Assembly: GCA_965365465.1 (NCBI GenBank)
Contig: CBDUBU010000194.1
Location: 1-7,693 of the forward strand
From: CBDUBU01 sp965365465
Lineage (GTDB): Bacteria; Bacteroidota; Rhodothermia; Rhodothermales; DASSAV01
Direction of reading: 5' to 3'
Length of the DNA: 7,693 nt
The translations under genes and the position numbers were made by a program. Shown here piece by piece: positions 6,392 through 7,693 of this stretch. Within the stretch, counting starts at the first letter, position 1, and every line of letters starts with the position of its first letter. The notes below the pieces were generated by a model that searched no databases, was not told the DNA's origin, and worked only from the letters and a program-made list of their open reading frames with translations.

Positions 6392-6420
6392 AAAATAAGA
6401 ACGCCGGACATAGCAATCAA
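6392..6420 (-). promoter_or_regulatory. Promoter candidate for tRNA-Lys
   Basis: On the minus strand TTGATT (6420-6415) is followed after 17 nt by TATTTT (6397-6392), placing a start site about 24 nt before the tRNA 5' end. An alternative -10 is TAAGAT (6391-6386), but it has no matching -35 at normal spacing. The stretch is locally AT-rich. Confidence 0.45.
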
Positions 6421-6656
6421 GATTCCCCGCTCCGTCGCCTGCTGTCCGAATCAACTCCGGAAAAGAGAAACGTCCCGCCGGGAGAAATAAATTTGAAGAT
6501 TTGCCCCGGCAAGAAAAATATGCCTCACCCCCTGTTTTTCGCGGGTTTGCGCCGGAACAGGAACCCAAAAGATGCGTTTGCGGGTGCTCACTAAAGGAAA
6601 AGCAGCAGCCGGGCAAAAGGTGAAACGTTCTACAGAACATTTTACACGAAAACAGG
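6421..6656. other. Intergenic region upstream of the speD leader
   Basis: This stretch is less GC-rich than its surroundings and carries no gene I can support. A 47-codon plus-strand frame, ATG at 6572 to TAG at 6715, encodes a Lys/Arg-rich peptide and has AGGA 9 nt upstream; I do not call it. A small palindrome, GTTCT and AGAAC around AC, lies at 6627-6638. Minus-strand open frames here look like noise. Confidence 0.4.
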
Positions 6657-6687
6657 TTGTATGCGCCTGCGTGATAAAATACTTTTA
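6657..6687 (+). promoter_or_regulatory. Possible Bacteroidota-style promoter for speD
   Basis: TTG (6657-6659) is followed after 20 nt by TACTTTTA (6680-6687), close to the TTTG and TAnnTTTG arrangement of Bacteroidota promoters. As a sigma70 promoter it would be poor (TTGTAT, 17 nt, TACTTT). It overlaps a palindrome at 6673-6689 and would give a leader of about 300 nt. It rests on short matches and on an uncertain lineage. Confidence 0.3.
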
Positions 6688-6689
6688 TC
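6673..6689. promoter_or_regulatory. AT-rich palindrome, possible operator
   Basis: GATAAAA (6673-6679) and TTTTATC (6683-6689) form a perfect 7-bp inverted repeat with a 3-nt centre. It stands out in a GC-rich region and overlaps the proposed -10 element upstream of speD. A repressor site is the natural reading, but no cognate regulator is in the window. Confidence 0.4.
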
Positions 6690-6991
6690 CGTTTCGTAAC
6701 CGCCTATCAGGGTAGCGCCTGATGCCGCCAGGTTAGGCCCTGAACCGCCTGATCCGCGTTCTTTACATCGCATAGACTCACAGCGCCCCGTACAGCCGGG
6801 GTTTTGTGAAGCGCTAGCGGCTGGCGAAGTATGCTGAAGGGGATCGCGACAAGCAGCGTATTCCAAACGTCTTCCGGCGTCCCCCTACCCTACCCTTCGC
6901 CAGGACTGCGGTTGTATGGGTGGATGCTCGATGTCGAGCGCTAACACATACAATGTTTCTCCGTGCGTGGCACACGGGGGGTGCATTTATC
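6690..6991 (+). promoter_or_regulatory. Long speD leader rich in inverted repeats, candidate cis-regulatory RNA
   Basis: About 300 nt with no supported gene. In order: CGCCTGAT twice (6716, 6746) with an earlier variant CGCCTATC (6701); ATCAGG (6706-6711), which can pair with CCTGAT at 6718-6723 or 6748-6753; CCCCG (6786-6790) with CGGGG (6797-6801) followed by TTTT; CAGCCG (6793-6798) with CGGCTG (6818-6823), which would break the previous stem; a nested near-palindrome at 6911-6954; and CCGTG (6961-6965) with CACGG (6973-6977) next to the start. It matches no riboswitch consensus I know by eye. Confidence 0.35.
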
Positions 6992-7399
6992 ATGGAGGGT
7001 AGTACTTTGGAAGCACTCGGAAGACAGATTCTGGTCGAGTTCTACGACTGTAATCGAAAGGTTCTGGACAACGAGGACCTGATCCGCGAGATCCTTCTCG
7101 AAGGGGTCCGTCAGTCTGGAGCCACCATCATCTCCGACACTTTTCACCGGTTCAGTCCCCACGGCGTGAGCGGCGTCGTCGTCATCGCGGAGTCCCACGT
7201 AGCCATTCATACGTGGCCGGAGCATGGCTATGCCGCCGTCGATGTTTTCACCTGCGGGGAAACCATTGATCCCTGGGTCATTCAGAAGTACCTCGAGCGG
7301 AACTTCCACGCGCGTAACGTTTCCAGCATGGAACTCAAGCGCGGGCTGTTCCCGCAACGGGTGGCGCACAAGCCGATGTTTGAGGAACTGGCGGCCTGA
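6992..7399 (+). CDS. speD: S-adenosylmethionine decarboxylase proenzyme
   Basis: Decarboxylates SAM to supply aminopropyl groups for spermidine synthesis. The 135-residue protein matches the short bacterial and archaeal class: ALGRQILVEFYDC (8-20), FHRFSPHGVSGVVVIAESHVAIHTWPEHGYAAVDVFTCG (51-89). The proenzyme self-cleaves between Glu67 and Ser68; the serine becomes the pyruvoyl cofactor. His73 and Cys88 are the conserved processing and catalytic residues. No signal peptide; cytoplasmic. Start: ATG at 6992 is listed conservatively, with GGGGGG about 10 nt upstream. A TTG at 7007 has a better SD (GGAGGG, 7-nt spacing), would begin MEALGRQ like many family members, and would number the active residues Ser63, His68 and Cys83 as in the Thermotoga enzyme. 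An ATG at 6953 is less likely. speE follows after 89 bp containing a terminator-like hairpin. Confidence 0.95.
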   Translation: MEGSTLEALGRQILVEFYDCNRKVLDNEDLIREILLEGVRQSGATIISDTFHRFSPHGVSGVVVIAESHVAIHTWPEHGYAAVDVFTCGETIDPWVIQKYLERNFHARNVSSMELKRGLFPQRVAHKPMFEELAA

Positions 7400-7427
7400 A
7401 TGCAAGCTTGAAAAACTCGTATCCTGT

Positions 7428-7468
7428 GATGCCCCCGGCCCGTAAGCCGGCGGGCATCATGCTTTTTT
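7428..7468 (+). terminator. Intrinsic terminator-like hairpin between speD and speE
   Basis: GATGCCC (7428-7434) pairs with GGGCATC (7452-7458) and CCGGC (7435-7439) with GCCGG (7446-7450). One C is bulged, and the loop is CCGTAA. Four bases later come six T residues (7463-7468). It lies 28 nt after the speD stop and 20 nt before the speE ATG, so it would end or attenuate transcripts before speE. Confidence 0.65.
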
Positions 7469-7488
7469 GAACTTTTGATCCAATCATC

Positions 7489-7693
7489 ATGGCGGAGCAG
7501 AAAGCAAGTCAGTTTCAGTATACCGAGTTCTGGGAAGGGCGCACCGGCATCACGTTCGGCATCGAGCGGGTTCTTTTCAGCAGGCAGAGCGACTTCCAGC
7601 GCGTCGAGGTCTTTGAAACCGACGTTTTCGGACGGCTGCTCACGCTGGACGGGCTGGTGATGCTGACCGACCGGGATGAGTTCGTCTATCATG
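7489..7693 (+). CDS. speE: Spermidine synthase, N-terminal part (gene runs off right edge)
   Basis: Transfers the aminopropyl group from decarboxylated SAM to putrescine, giving spermidine. Only 68 codons are present. They show the N-terminal beta domain of the family: FWEGRTGITFGIERVLFSR (14-32), SDFQRVEVFET with the conserved Gln37, FGRLLTLDGLVMLT with the substrate-site LDG (53-55), and the start of the DEFVYH(E) motif (63-68). The Rossmann-like catalytic domain lies beyond the edge. The ATG at 7489 matches the family start; no SD is visible, and the gene begins 20 nt after a terminator-like T-run. That is a close fit if transcription reads through from speD, otherwise it needs a promoter inside the gap. 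Relatives can accept other amines, so putrescine is inferred from the pairing with speD. Confidence 0.93.
   Translation, partial: MAEQKASQFQYTEFWEGRTGITFGIERVLFSRQSDFQRVEVFETDVFGRLLTLDGLVMLTDRDEFVYH

Noticed and set aside
5926..6420. 164-codon minus-strand frame
   Set aside because: It reads straight through the tRNA-Lys gene and its terminator, so it cannot be a real coding gene.
6627..6638. GTTCT-AC-AGAAC palindrome as an SOS (LexA) box
   Set aside because: The arms are in the opposite order to the GAAC-N4-GTTC box, and no SOS gene is adjacent.
6642..6866. 74-codon minus-strand frame in the speD leader
   Set aside because: Cys/Ser/Gly-rich with no recognisable pattern and no upstream SD; overlaps the inverted repeats of the leader.
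6941..7405. 154-codon minus-strand frame opposite speD
   Set aside because: Shadow of speD, whose plus-strand protein has the full active-site signature.

Overview
This is a GC-rich bacterial window with short intergenic gaps. Several genes lack a strong Shine-Dalgarno (SD) sequence, which is common in Bacteroidota and their relatives such as Rhodothermota. I suggest that lineage only weakly, because no marker in the window fixes the taxonomy.

Layout, left to right. The 5' end of an MmeI-like restriction-modification gene runs off the left edge on the minus strand (1-662). It is divergent from a PhoD-type metallophosphatase on the plus strand (929-2461). Next on the plus strand is a 488-residue protein I cannot assign (2690-4156). 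It ends 4 bp from the stop of a convergent short-chain dehydrogenase/reductase (SDR) gene (4161-4955, minus). Further minus-strand genes follow: a stand-alone PAS-domain protein (5095-5487), a small protein with a signal peptide (5568-5921), and tRNA-Lys(UUU) (6288-6360) with a strong terminator behind it. The right end is a plus-strand polyamine cluster: speD (6992-7399), a terminator-like hairpin, and the start of speE (7489 to the edge).

How the genes work together. Only speD and speE form a clear pathway pair: SpeD makes decarboxylated S-adenosylmethionine (SAM), which SpeE uses to aminopropylate putrescine. The other genes look like independent housekeeping or accessory units. The SDR gene seems to have its own promoter. 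The PAS gene has an operator-like palindrome just upstream.

The most interesting non-coding part is the roughly 300-nt leader before speD. It holds an AT-rich palindrome, repeated words with mutually exclusive pairings, a weak terminator/antiterminator-like arrangement and a nested near-palindrome close to the start codon. It could be a cis-regulatory RNA for polyamine synthesis, but this is inference from inverted repeats only. No CRISPR array, transposase, insertion sequence or prophage gene is visible.
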